The translations under genes were made by a program, and so were the position numbers. A stretch of DNA of 28,040 nt from Roseiarcus sp031367195 (lineage in GTDB: Bacteria; Pseudomonadota; Alphaproteobacteria; Rhizobiales; Beijerinckiaceae). Location: the NCBI GenBank assembly GCA_031367195.1, contig JANLPL010000437.1, positions 1 to 28,040 of the forward strand. The letters run 5' to 3'. The notes below the pieces were generated by a model. It ran no database searches and had not been told where the DNA came from. It was given only the letters and a program-made list of their open reading frames with translations. Below are positions 14,447 to 22,235 of this stretch, piece after piece (the stretch's first letter is position 1; each line of letters starts with the position of its first letter).

Positions 14447-14800
14447 GCGCCGACCCGATATCCGCGTCGGTCCAACCTCCCTAGACTTCACATTCGCCTC
14501 GTTGACGCGTCCCGAGCATTCTCTGCACGACTTCCGTTGCGCCGGATGGTGCCCCATGCCGGAGCGCGTGCAAAATAGAAAATAGCTAGCGCGGCGATCA
14601 GAATTTGGTATCGCGCTCCCGCGCCGCACAAAGCATCGGGCGCAAGGCGCCGCGCGCTTACAAAACGGGTGGCGTAAGCGCGAAAGATCGTGCTCTGCGA
14701 TAGCGATTGGAACGATTCTTTTGCCGAAGACTTGCGACGAGGTCGCGCTCTGCGAAACAAGCGATGTCGCGCTTCGCCCCTGCGGCGACAGATATAGACC
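14447..14800 (-). promoter_or_regulatory. Regulatory gap upstream of the PQQ dehydrogenase operon, with dyad and direct repeats
   Basis: No gene is seen in these 354 bases. They hold a perfect 9-bp inverted repeat: CGCGCTTAC at 14653-14661 and GTAAGCGCG at 14674-14682, with arms 21 bases apart, or two helical turns. They also hold an imperfect direct repeat 55 bases apart: 14688-14707 and 14743-14765, sharing GCTCTGCGA and AGCGAT. These are good candidates for binding by a dimeric activator. The adjacent gene encodes a signal-less winged-helix/binding-protein fusion, which is the obvious suspect. I could not find a convincing -35/-10 pair on the minus strand. Confidence 0.5.
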
Positions 14801-16504
14801 CTAATAATAGCCCGCAGCATGCATCACCTGGTCCGCCTGGGCCTGCGCGTTTTTCAGCGCGTCGCGGTCGCTGACTTCGCGACGCAGCGCGCGGTGGATT
14901 TCCTCGCCGAGGATCGCTTCCAGCGCGAGATATTCGGGCACCGGCGGCCGTGGCCAGGCCTTTAGCAAGCTTTGTTTGGCCAGCTTGTCGACCACGCTCA
15001 CGATCGGCGAGGTCGCCGCCGCCTCCGGATCGGCGGAGACGCTGAAACGCGGGGCGACCGGAAAGCCGTTTTGAACGTTGACCTTCATCGCTTCGGGCGA
15101 TGTCATCCAGGCGATCGCCTCGAACGCCAGTTCAATTCTCTCCGGCGGCAGGTTCGTGGGGATGCAGAGCAGGAAGCCGCCGATGGGATTGTTGGAGGCG
15201 CCGGCGGGCCCGCGCGGCTGGGGCAGGTAACTCACCTTGCGCTTCACGGCCGAACTGACATCGGTCTCGAACCGCGCGGCGCGGACCGTCCAGCAATAGG
15301 CCAGCGCTGTCTGTCCTGTCAGGAACGACGTGGTGCGGCGGTCCCAGTCCATTTCGAGAATGTCAGGCGGCGAAACTTCCTTCAGCTTGTGCAGATAGTC
15401 GAGCACGCGCAAGCCTGCTTCGGACTGGATTTGCGGCCGAAGCTGTTCGCCCCGCGCCTCGTCGACGCCCATTGCGAGGCTCGACTTCGGGATCCGCAGA
15501 ATCGATTCCCCGCAGCAGCCCATCAGAAACATGAACGTCGAGGCGATCGGCATGCCTCGCGCTCCGTTCCATGCGATGCCGTAGCGCTCTTTGGCGGGGG
15601 CGTGGAAATGTTTGGCGGCGGCGATCGTCTTCTCGAACGTCGTGGGATAGTCGATTCTGTCTCTTTCGAAGAGATCGCTGCGCGCGGCCAGTAATTCGAT
15701 GGTGCAATAAATGGGAACGCCGAACTGCTGGCTGCGCCAGCTCCCCATCGACCATACGGAGGGATGGAAATCGAGCGGCGAGATCGCGGCGGCCTTGATG
15801 CGGGAATCCAGCGGGATCACCAGATTCTTCTTCACCGCTTCGCCAAGCCAGGGCGCATTGATCGCGACGATGTCGTATTCGGAGACGTCCCGCCTCGAAT
15901 TTTCGATCAGACGTTCGTGGAGTTGCGGAAGTTTCATAAGGTCGAAGTTTTTCCGCGACGACATGTTGTTGCGGAAGTCCGCCCACATATTCCGCATGGA
16001 CAGGAAATAATTGTCGTCGTTGAGGAGAAATTTTATTTCCCGCTTACCGCGAAATAGACTCTCGATCAGGCGTGGCGGCGGTATGATTTGCGCGGCGAAA
16101 TAGGAGCCGCCAAAATAGAAATCCTCGTCGCTGTCGGTCTTGGCGCGCAGGCCGAATGTTTCGGCCAGCAGGAATTTTATCTTGCGCGCATATTCGGTGA
16201 AACTCTGCAGCAGCGTTTCGCTCGGCGACAACAGGAACCGCTTCCCCGTATCGCTCGCCTTTTTCGTCGCGATGTCGCCGCGTTCGATTAACGCATGGAT
16301 CCGGCGCATCGCTGTCGCGTGAGGCACCTTGGCAACGGAGGCGAGGGTGGAAATGGCGACCGGCGTTCCCGCGAGGTGATTGCGGATCAGAAACAGGAGC
16401 ATGTTCCAGGTCGCGTCTTCTTCCGCGATCGGGACCAACTCCTGGAAGGGTTGGCGAACCCGTTCCAGGAACGCGATGATCCGCAGGAGTTCGTGCTCGG
16501 TCAT
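14801..16504 (-). CDS. Cytoplasmic regulator: winged helix fused to an ABC-type solute-binding domain
   Basis: This 567-residue protein has a winged-helix DNA-binding domain at about residues 25-105 (ISTLASVAKVPHATAMRRIHALIERGDI is the helix-turn-helix and wing). An extracellular solute-binding-protein family 1 fold follows from about 130 to 560. Family marks include SEYDIVAINAPWLGEAVKKN, GVPIYCTIELLAARSDLF, TFEKTIAAAKHFHAP and the C-terminal AFEAIAWMTSPEAMKVNV. There is no signal peptide or lipobox, so the binding domain is inside the cell and acts as a sensor. I infer a one-component regulator that detects a small molecule and controls the PQQ dehydrogenase operon just downstream. ATG 16504 was chosen; the 38 residues upstream in frame are low-complexity and Arg/Pro-rich. 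The ligand is unknown. Confidence 0.85.
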   Translation of the reverse strand: MTEHELLRIIAFLERVRQPFQELVPIAEEDATWNMLLFLIRNHLAGTPVAISTLASVAKVPHATAMRRIHALIERGDIATKKASDTGKRFLLSPSETLLQSFTEYARKIKFLLAETFGLRAKTDSDEDFYFGGSYFAAQIIPPPRLIESLFRGKREIKFLLNDDNYFLSMRNMWADFRNNMSSRKNFDLMKLPQLHERLIENSRRDVSEYDIVAINAPWLGEAVKKNLVIPLDSRIKAAAISPLDFHPSVWSMGSWRSQQFGVPIYCTIELLAARSDLFERDRIDYPTTFEKTIAAAKHFHAPAKERYGIAWNGARGMPIASTFMFLMGCCGESILRIPKSSLAMGVDEARGEQLRPQIQSEAGLRVLDYLHKLKEVSPPDILEMDWDRRTTSFLTGQTALAYCWTVRAARFETDVSSAVKRKVSYLPQPRGPAGASNNPIGGFLLCIPTNLPPERIELAFEAIAWMTSPEAMKVNVQNGFPVAPRFSVSADPEAAATSPIVSVVDKLAKQSLLKAWPRPPVPEYLALEAILGEEIHRALRREVSDRDALKNAQAQADQVMHAAGYY

Positions 16505-16680
16505 CCGATGGGTGTTTGGCCTGACGGGATCGGGCGCTGCTAAGGGGCGCCGCTGTCGCAAACGGTTAGGTCGCGAGATCGGTTCTGTCGAGTCCGTGCG
16601 TCGTCCCGTTCCGTCCATTCACGCCGCCGCGACCGCGCGAGGACGAGGCCCAAAGGGAGCCCCGTCCCAAGACCGTCTGT

Positions 16681-17748
16681 TCAGGGAATGACCTTATCCA
16701 CGCGCAGCTGCGCGAACAGACTTTGGAAGGCTTCCTCGGTATTCTGATACACGGAGAAGCCTCGCTTACGGCTTTCGGCCATGTCGGTCATCACTTCTAT
16801 CGGCCGGCCGAGGTCGAGATCCGTGTGCCAGGCCGAGGCGACCCGCGCCAGGTCGGGTTCGACCAGCCCATGCTTTTCCACGATGCGCTTCCAGACGCTC
16901 GCATCCCCGGCCATCTGCGTTTCCAGCGGCGCGATCTCGCCGCCAAAGCCTTCCCACTCGACGCCGAACCCTTTCGCCATGCGCGGCCACATCCAGTTCC
17001 AGCGGAATATGTCGCCGTTGACGATGTTGTAGGCTTCGTTCTTCGCGACATCATGCGTGCTCGCCCACACCAGCTGCTTGCCGAGCACGCGCGAATCCGT
17101 CATGTCGGACAAGCCGTTCCACTGCGCGGCGCTGCCGGGGAATTTGAATTTCCGGCCCGTCTCCTTGCAGATCGAGGCGAAGGCTGCCAGCGTCGAGCCC
17201 ATGTTCATCGCATTGCCGATCGCCTTGCCGATGATCGTGTGCGGGCGATGCACGCTCCAGGTGAACCCGTCGCGCGCCGCGGCCGCATAAACTTCGTCCT
17301 CCTGGGCGTAGTAGAAGTTCGGGATTTCCAGGCGCGGCTGCTCCTCGCGCACGGGCGTCAGCGGCATCACGCCGGCTTTGACATAGGCGTCGAACGGTCC
17401 GAGATAGTGTTTCAGGCCGGTCACCAGCGCGACATGCACGACCGAGCGCGCGGGCGCGACGGCGGCGAGCAGCGTCCGGACCGCGCCGGCGTTGACGCGG
17501 ATGTTTTCTTCCTCGCTCGCCTGCCGCGACCAGGTGGTGAAATAGACGTGGGTGGGCTTCAGTCCGGCGACGGCCTGTTTGACGCTTTCGGCGCTCGTGA
17601 GGTCCGCGGCCACGTGGCGCAGGCCGGGCGTCAGCCCCTCGGGCTTGCGCGATAGCCCATAGACCGTCGCTCCGAGATCGAGCAGTTCCTGAGACACGCC
17701 GCGTCCCGCAATTCCCGTCGCTCCCACGACCAGGGCCACAATTTTCAT
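16681..17748 (-). CDS. PRISE-like short-chain dehydrogenase/reductase
   Basis: This 355-residue extended-SDR protein resembles the progesterone 5-beta-reductase/iridoid synthase-like (PRISE) group. The NAD(P)-binding motif VGATGIAGRG is at residues 8-17. The active-site region NFYYAQEDEV carries the group's Tyr in the NFYY context rather than the usual YxxxK. Other group marks are WSVHRPHTIIGKAIGNAMNM, WNGLSDMTDSR and AYNIVNGDIFRWNWMWPRMA. PRISE enzymes reduce activated C=C bonds of enones. A good ribosome site (GGAG, six-base gap) precedes ATG 17748. It lies 58 bases after the alcohol dehydrogenase gene on the same strand, so they are probably co-transcribed. The substrate is unknown. Confidence 0.85.
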   Translation of the reverse strand: MKIVALVVGATGIAGRGVSQELLDLGATVYGLSRKPEGLTPGLRHVAADLTSAESVKQAVAGLKPTHVYFTTWSRQASEEENIRVNAGAVRTLLAAVAPARSVVHVALVTGLKHYLGPFDAYVKAGVMPLTPVREEQPRLEIPNFYYAQEDEVYAAAARDGFTWSVHRPHTIIGKAIGNAMNMGSTLAAFASICKETGRKFKFPGSAAQWNGLSDMTDSRVLGKQLVWASTHDVAKNEAYNIVNGDIFRWNWMWPRMAKGFGVEWEGFGGEIAPLETQMAGDASVWKRIVEKHGLVEPDLARVASAWHTDLDLGRPIEVMTDMAESRKRGFSVYQNTEEAFQSLFAQLRVDKVIP

Positions 17749-17806
17749 GTTTTGCTCCGTCCGACGCCAGCTATTGCGCTGCAAAATTCTTATGCGCACA
17801 CGCTCC

Positions 17807-18874
17807 TCAGCGCATGTCGACCATCACCTTCATTTCCTGACCACCGGGGTTCAGGAGCGAGCGGAAGCCCTTCTCGACAATGTCTTCGGGCAGGATACAT
17901 CCGGTGATGATCTTCTCGACCGGCCACTTGCCGCTGGAGATCATCCGGATGACGCGCGGCCACATCGTCACTTCGTAGCACCAGGTCGCCTCGATCGTGA
18001 TGTCTTTCAGCGCCCACAGCGCCGGATCGACGAGCGCCTTCTTCACGTGCAGTCCCGTCTGCACGACCACGCCGTGGTTTCTGACCGCTTCGACGCAGGT
18101 ATTGAGCGCAAGCTCGATGCCTGAACACTCGATGGCGGCGTCGATCCCGACGCCCTCTTCCGTGTTTTCTCTGATGTATTCGACGACATTGACGGCGCTG
18201 GGATCGAGCACGGCGGCGGCTACGCCGAGGCTCTCGATATGTCGGCGTCGGTTGGCGTTGGGCTCGCTGACGAAGATTTTCGAAATGCCGACTGCGTTGC
18301 AGATCAACACCACCAGCGCCCCGATCGGCCCGGCGCCCGTCACCGGCACAGTGCTGCCGCCCGTGACCTTCGCCAGGTCCACGCCATAGAGAGCCACGGC
18401 TGTCGGTTCGACCATCGCGCCCTGTTCGTTGCTGACGTTTTCGGGAATGAGGTTGGCGTTGTAGTTATTGATGACGGCCAGATCTCCCATGCCGCCCCGT
18501 GCCCAGCTCAGACCGATGCAGCCCATGCTGGGGCTCAGATGGTTGAGGCCGCGACGGCTACAATAGTCGTCGAGCGGCATCACGAGCGGCTGAATAGAGA
18601 TGCGGTCGCCCTTGCGCACCCGCGTCACCAAATGGCCCGTGTCCACCACCTCGGCCGAGAATTCGTGGCCCAGAATTTGCGGCAGGACGGCGCCGGTGAA
18701 TTTATGCGCCGTTTTCGGCGTCACGATCGGGCCGCCGGCGAATTCGTGCAGGTCCGTCCCGCAGATGCCGCAGGTCAGGGGCCGCACCAGAACCTGACTG
18801 TCGCCCACGACATCCAGCGACGCCACGCTGTCCACGCGAACATCTTCCCTTGCGTAAAACCTGATGGCCTTCAT
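17807..18874 (-). CDS. Zinc-type alcohol dehydrogenase, 2,3-butanediol dehydrogenase-like
   Basis: This 355-residue medium-chain dehydrogenase has catalytic-zinc ligands C35 or C38 in TCGICGTDLHEF, H70-E71 in LGHEFSAEV, and E156 in MVEPTAV. The Rossmann motif is GAGPIGAL at about 180-187, followed by the acidic residue of FVSEPNANR, which suggests NAD. The overall pattern, including the MVEPTAVALYGV segment, matches 2,3-butanediol dehydrogenases. The four-cysteine structural zinc site is largely lost: between residues 96 and 120 only C105 and C119 remain. GGAG six bases before ATG 18874 supports the start. It is divergent from the acetoin dehydrogenase operon, which fits a butanediol-to-acetoin role, but the substrate could be another diol or alcohol. 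Confidence 0.87.
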   Translation of the reverse strand: MKAIRFYAREDVRVDSVASLDVVGDSQVLVRPLTCGICGTDLHEFAGGPIVTPKTAHKFTGAVLPQILGHEFSAEVVDTGHLVTRVRKGDRISIQPLVMPLDDYCSRRGLNHLSPSMGCIGLSWARGGMGDLAVINNYNANLIPENVSNEQGAMVEPTAVALYGVDLAKVTGGSTVPVTGAGPIGALVVLICNAVGISKIFVSEPNANRRRHIESLGVAAAVLDPSAVNVVEYIRENTEEGVGIDAAIECSGIELALNTCVEAVRNHGVVVQTGLHVKKALVDPALWALKDITIEATWCYEVTMWPRVIRMISSGKWPVEKIITGCILPEDIVEKGFRSLLNPGGQEMKVMVDMR

Positions 18875-19263
18875 CTGAGACTCCGGCGAAATATTCTGGC
18901 GCGCCTGTCTTTGTGGGCGACTATTGTGGCGCGTTGCGGCGATGCACAGAAAACAGCTCTGTCAGAGGAGGCAATCTTTCTCCACATCGCGACGAGCCTC
19001 CCCAGGTTTGCGCGCGCAGGCGGGGCCGATGCCCGGCGCTTAATGAATGAATTGACGCCCTTATAACGTGGCCCCGCCTTCGCGGCCGCTCCGCATTTAT
19101 CCAAAATGAACATATGCGGGAAGGGCGGTCAAATGGCGCGACTACCGAGACGGCTCGATGCCGCGCTACTCAGCAAAATACCCATTTTGAGAATGTTTCC
19201 AATTCAAGGCCTGCCGCGGTGTGGCAATGTCTGCTCCCAAGCAAGTAGGGTGGAAGCTGCGAG
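18875..19263. promoter_or_regulatory. Divergent gap between the alcohol dehydrogenase and aco genes
   Basis: These 389 bases hold no gene I can support. A perfect 9-bp inverted repeat, GGCGGGGCC (19019-19027) and GGCCCCGCC (19070-19078), encloses an AT-rich stretch with TTGACG and TATAAC boxes spaced too closely to form a standard promoter. aco operons in other bacteria often use sigma-54 with AcoR; I looked for the GG-N10-GC signature and did not find a good one, and no acoR gene is present. Confidence 0.35.
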
Positions 19264-19989
19264 ATGGCATCCGAGCAAGGCGCCGCGGCGCGGGTAGATG
19301 CGCCGCGTAACGACGACATTGGCGTTGAACAGAAACTGGAATTGTTCCGCCTTCAGGCAGAGATTCGCGATTGCGAGAAGCGCGCGTATGATCTCTTCCT
19401 TCAGAACCTCATCAAGGTCTCTGTCTGTTTCTTCGGCGACGGAACCACCAACATCGGCGCCTTCCACGAGGCGCTCAATTTCGCCGCCGTCTGGAAGCTG
19501 CCGGTCATCTTCGTCTGCGAAAACAACCTCTATATGGAATATACGCCGATCGGCGACGTGACGGCGGTCAAACATCCCGCCGCCGACCGCGCGGCGGCTT
19601 ATGGCTTGGAGCGCATCCTGATTGACGGCAATGACGCCGATGTCGTTTTCCGCAGCGCGCAGGCGGCGTTGGCGAAAGCGCGCGCGGGCGGCCGCCCCTC
19701 GCTGATCGAATGCCTGACCTATCGCCATTCCGGCCATTCCCGCGCCGATCCCGGCAAGTACCGCCCGCCCGGAGAATTGGAGGAATGGATGAAGCGCGAC
19801 CCGTTGATCATCTACCGCCAGCGGCTGAAGGAATTCGGCGTTTCGGACGAGAAGATCGAGGCGATCGAGGCTGAGAGCAAACGTAAGGTTGAAGCCGCGA
19901 CTGTCGCTTGTAAGGCGTCGCCGCCGGCGCCGATCAAATTGCTGACTGCGGACGTATATGCAGATGGAGGCTGGGCGTGGCGGAACTGA
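19264..19989 (+). pseudogene. acoA: acoA, acetoin dehydrogenase E1 alpha with internal deletion
   Basis: The frame encodes 241 residues against about 320-330 for E1 alpha subunits. The N-terminus (QKLELFRLQAEIRDCEKRAY) and the C-terminal half are both good E1 alpha sequence. Between residues 51 and 52 (LIK then VSVCFFGDGTTNIGAF, at about 19416/19417) some 85-90 residues are missing in frame. The lost part normally begins GTSHLSLGQEA and forms the region around the thiamine pyrimidine and the start of the phosphate site. The GDG motif (58-60), the ENNLYMEYT loop and the YRHSGHSRAD phosphorylation-loop region remain. The reading frame is open, so a protein could be made, but it should not hold the cofactor properly. 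acoB follows with a 13-base overlap. Confidence 0.8.
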
Positions 19990-20956
19990 CCTATCGGGAC
20001 GCTGTCGCTCGCGGTATTGCTCAGGAAATGAAGCGCGACAATCGCGTCGTGATGATTGGCGAGGACATCGGCAAGGCCGGCGGCGTGTTCAAGGCGACCG
20101 TCGGGCTCTACGAGCAATTCGGCCCGCTGCGCATGCGCGACACGCCCATCTCCGAACAGGCCATTCTCGGCGCGGCAATGGGCGCGGCGATGACGGGGCT
20201 GCGGCCGATCGCCGAGGTCATGTTCGCCGACTTCCTGGCGGTGTGTTTCGACTATGTCGCCAACGCGATGTCGAAGATCCGCAACATGACCAACGGCCAG
20301 TTGGCGTGTCCGCTGGTGATCCGCACCGGCAATGGCGGCGGGGTGCGGTTCGGCGCGCAGCATTCGCAGTCGATTGAAAACTGGACGATGATGATCCTGG
20401 GAATCAAGGTCGTGGCGCCGTCTTCTCCCGTCGATGTCATCGGCTTGATGGCGGCGGCGGTGCGGGACGAGAACCCCGTCATCTTCCATGAACACAAGGC
20501 GCTCTACGCCATGAAGGGCGAAGTCCCGGATGGCGAGATCGTCGATACGCTCGGAACCGCCAGGATTTTGCGCGCGGGAAGCGATTGCACCATTGTCGCG
20601 CTGGCGTTGATGGTGTCGCGCGCGCTCGAAGCCGCCGACACGCTCAAACGCGAGCACGGCATCGACGCTGAGGTCATCGACGTGCGCTCGCTGGCGCCGC
20701 TGGACACAAAGACAATACTGGGTTCCGTCGCCAAGACCGGCCGTCTGTTCACGGTCGAGGAGAATCCCCGGCTCTGCGGCTGGGGGCCGAGATCGCCTCG
20801 ATTGTCGCTGATGAGGCGTTCTGGGATCTCGACGGCCCCATCGTCCGCATCACGACGCCGCATATTCCTCTGCCGGCGGCCGATCACCTTGAAGACCTTG
20901 CTCTGCCCAGCGCGGCCCGCATCGTCGACAAGATCCGTCGCGTCATGAACGGTTGA
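19977..20956 (+). pseudogene. acoB: acoB, acetoin dehydrogenase E1 beta with a C-terminal frameshift
   Basis: GTG 19977 (VAELTYRDAVARGIAQEM) starts a normal transketolase-like beta subunit preceded by GGAGG. Conserved parts include IGEDIGKAGGVFKAT, RDTPISEQAILGAAMGAA and FGAQHSQSIENW. At the five-G run 20782-20786 one base is missing: the frame reads CGWGPRSP where CGWGAEIA is expected. After adding one G the next frame continues as EIASIVADEAFWDLDGPI and HIPLPAADHLEDL, ending at TGA 20954-20956, just before acoC. As written, translation ends at 20948 with about 55 wrong C-terminal residues. This could be a real frameshift or a base-calling error in a homopolymer. The C-terminal domain contacts the E2 core. 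Confidence 0.78.
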
Positions 20957-20961
20957 GAGCG

Positions 20962-22188
20962 ATGACCAACACCGTCATCATGCCCCAGTTCGGCGAAACT
21001 GTCGCGGAGGGGAAGATCCTCAAATGGTTCAAATCGGTTGGCGACGAGATCAAGGAGGGCGACAACCTGTTCGAGGTTGAGACCGACAAAGTGACGCTCG
21101 AAGTCCAGTCGCTCTTGTCGGGGCGCCTGAACGAAATCCGCGTCGCTGAGGGCATAGTGGCCAAAGTCGAGGCTGTCGTCGCAATCGTCGGTGGGGCCGC
21201 GGATTCGGCGGCCGCGCCGATTGCGCCGCAGCGTTCGCCGTTCGAGGAAGTCGCGACGCCGCTCGACAAGTTTGGCTCGGCCAGGAACGCTGAGGGCGTC
21301 CGCGTGACGCCGGTGGCGCGTCGGTTGATTGCTCAGAACGGCTTGCAACTCGCCGCGCTCGTCGGCGATGCCAAGGCGCGCGGACGGGAAAAGATTGAAG
21401 AAAAAGACGTGCGCGCGGCGATGGAGGCGCGTCAGGCGGCGCCTCCGCCGCCCCCGGTGTTCGCGCCGCCGCTATTGGACGGCGATGTCGTCATGCTTAG
21501 CGCAATTCGACTGCGGACGGCGGAAAGGCTCGCGGAGAATTGGCGCACGATACCGCATGTGTTCCAGGCGATCGATGTCGATTTTACAGCTCTCGATCTC
21601 GCGCGGCAAAAGGGGAAGGACGCATTCAAGAAGGCGCAGGGATTTTCACTGACGTTTCTTCCGTTCATCGCGCGCGCCACATGTTTGGCGATCCAGGTCT
21701 TTCCACAGATCAACGCGCGGTTCACCGGAAGTTCGTTGGTCCTGTCGCGCGATGTCAACCTTGGGATCGCCGTCGATCTCTCCCACAAGGGCCTCGTCGT
21801 GCGCAACGCCGCGGATTTGACGCTCGTCGGTCTCGCCAAAGCGATGAACCGTCAGATCGAAAAGGCGCGGTCGGGTAAGCTGACTTCAGACGATCTCTCA
21901 GGCGGCACCTATTCCCTCAGCAACAACGGCGCCTTTGGCACGACATTCACCGCGCCGATCATCAATGCGCCGCAGGTCGCCATTCTATCGACCGACGCCA
22001 TCAAGCTGAAACCGGCCGTCGTATCGACGCCGCAGGGCGACTTCCTGGCCGCGCGCAGGATCGGCATGATCGGCCAGAGTTTTGATCACCGCGCCTTCGA
22101 CGGCGCCTATTCGGCCGCGTTTCTCTCGGGCCTCAAGCGCATTCTGGAAGAACGCGACTGGGCCGTCGAACTCGCGGACTTTTCCTGA
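20962..22188 (+). CDS. acoC: acoC, dihydrolipoyl acyltransferase (E2) of acetoin dehydrogenase
   Basis: This 408-residue E2 subunit has one N-terminal lipoyl domain (about 3-78, lipoyl lysine K43 in ETDKVTLEV), a linker, a peripheral-subunit-binding domain (about 112-155, RVTPVARRLIAQNGLQLAAL) and a proline-rich linker. The catalytic acyltransferase core (about 175-405) carries the active-site motif DHRAFDG at 375-381. All parts are intact, in contrast to the E1 genes and lpd around it. It transfers the acetyl group from acetoin cleavage to CoA. The closest alternative is E2 of a related 2-oxoacid dehydrogenase. ATG 20962 lies five bases after the restored acoB stop. Confidence 0.88.
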   Translation: MTNTVIMPQFGETVAEGKILKWFKSVGDEIKEGDNLFEVETDKVTLEVQSLLSGRLNEIRVAEGIVAKVEAVVAIVGGAADSAAAPIAPQRSPFEEVATPLDKFGSARNAEGVRVTPVARRLIAQNGLQLAALVGDAKARGREKIEEKDVRAAMEARQAAPPPPPVFAPPLLDGDVVMLSAIRLRTAERLAENWRTIPHVFQAIDVDFTALDLARQKGKDAFKKAQGFSLTFLPFIARATCLAIQVFPQINARFTGSSLVLSRDVNLGIAVDLSHKGLVVRNAADLTLVGLAKAMNRQIEKARSGKLTSDDLSGGTYSLSNNGAFGTTFTAPIINAPQVAILSTDAIKLKPAVVSTPQGDFLAARRIGMIGQSFDHRAFDGAYSAAFLSGLKRILEERDWAVELADFS

Positions 22189-22235
22189 TAAGGCGCGGAC
22201 AGCCGGATCTTTCAATCGAAACACAAGAGGGACCG

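Noticed and set aside
16620..16680. Terminator after the PRISE-like gene (GACGAGGCCC / GAGCCCCGTC)
   Set aside because: The stem has mismatches and no U run follows on the minus strand, so it is not supported well enough to list.
19079..19263. Sigma-54 promoter for the aco operon
   Set aside because: TGGCAATGTCTGCT near 19220 looked similar, but the GG to GC spacing is eight bases instead of ten.
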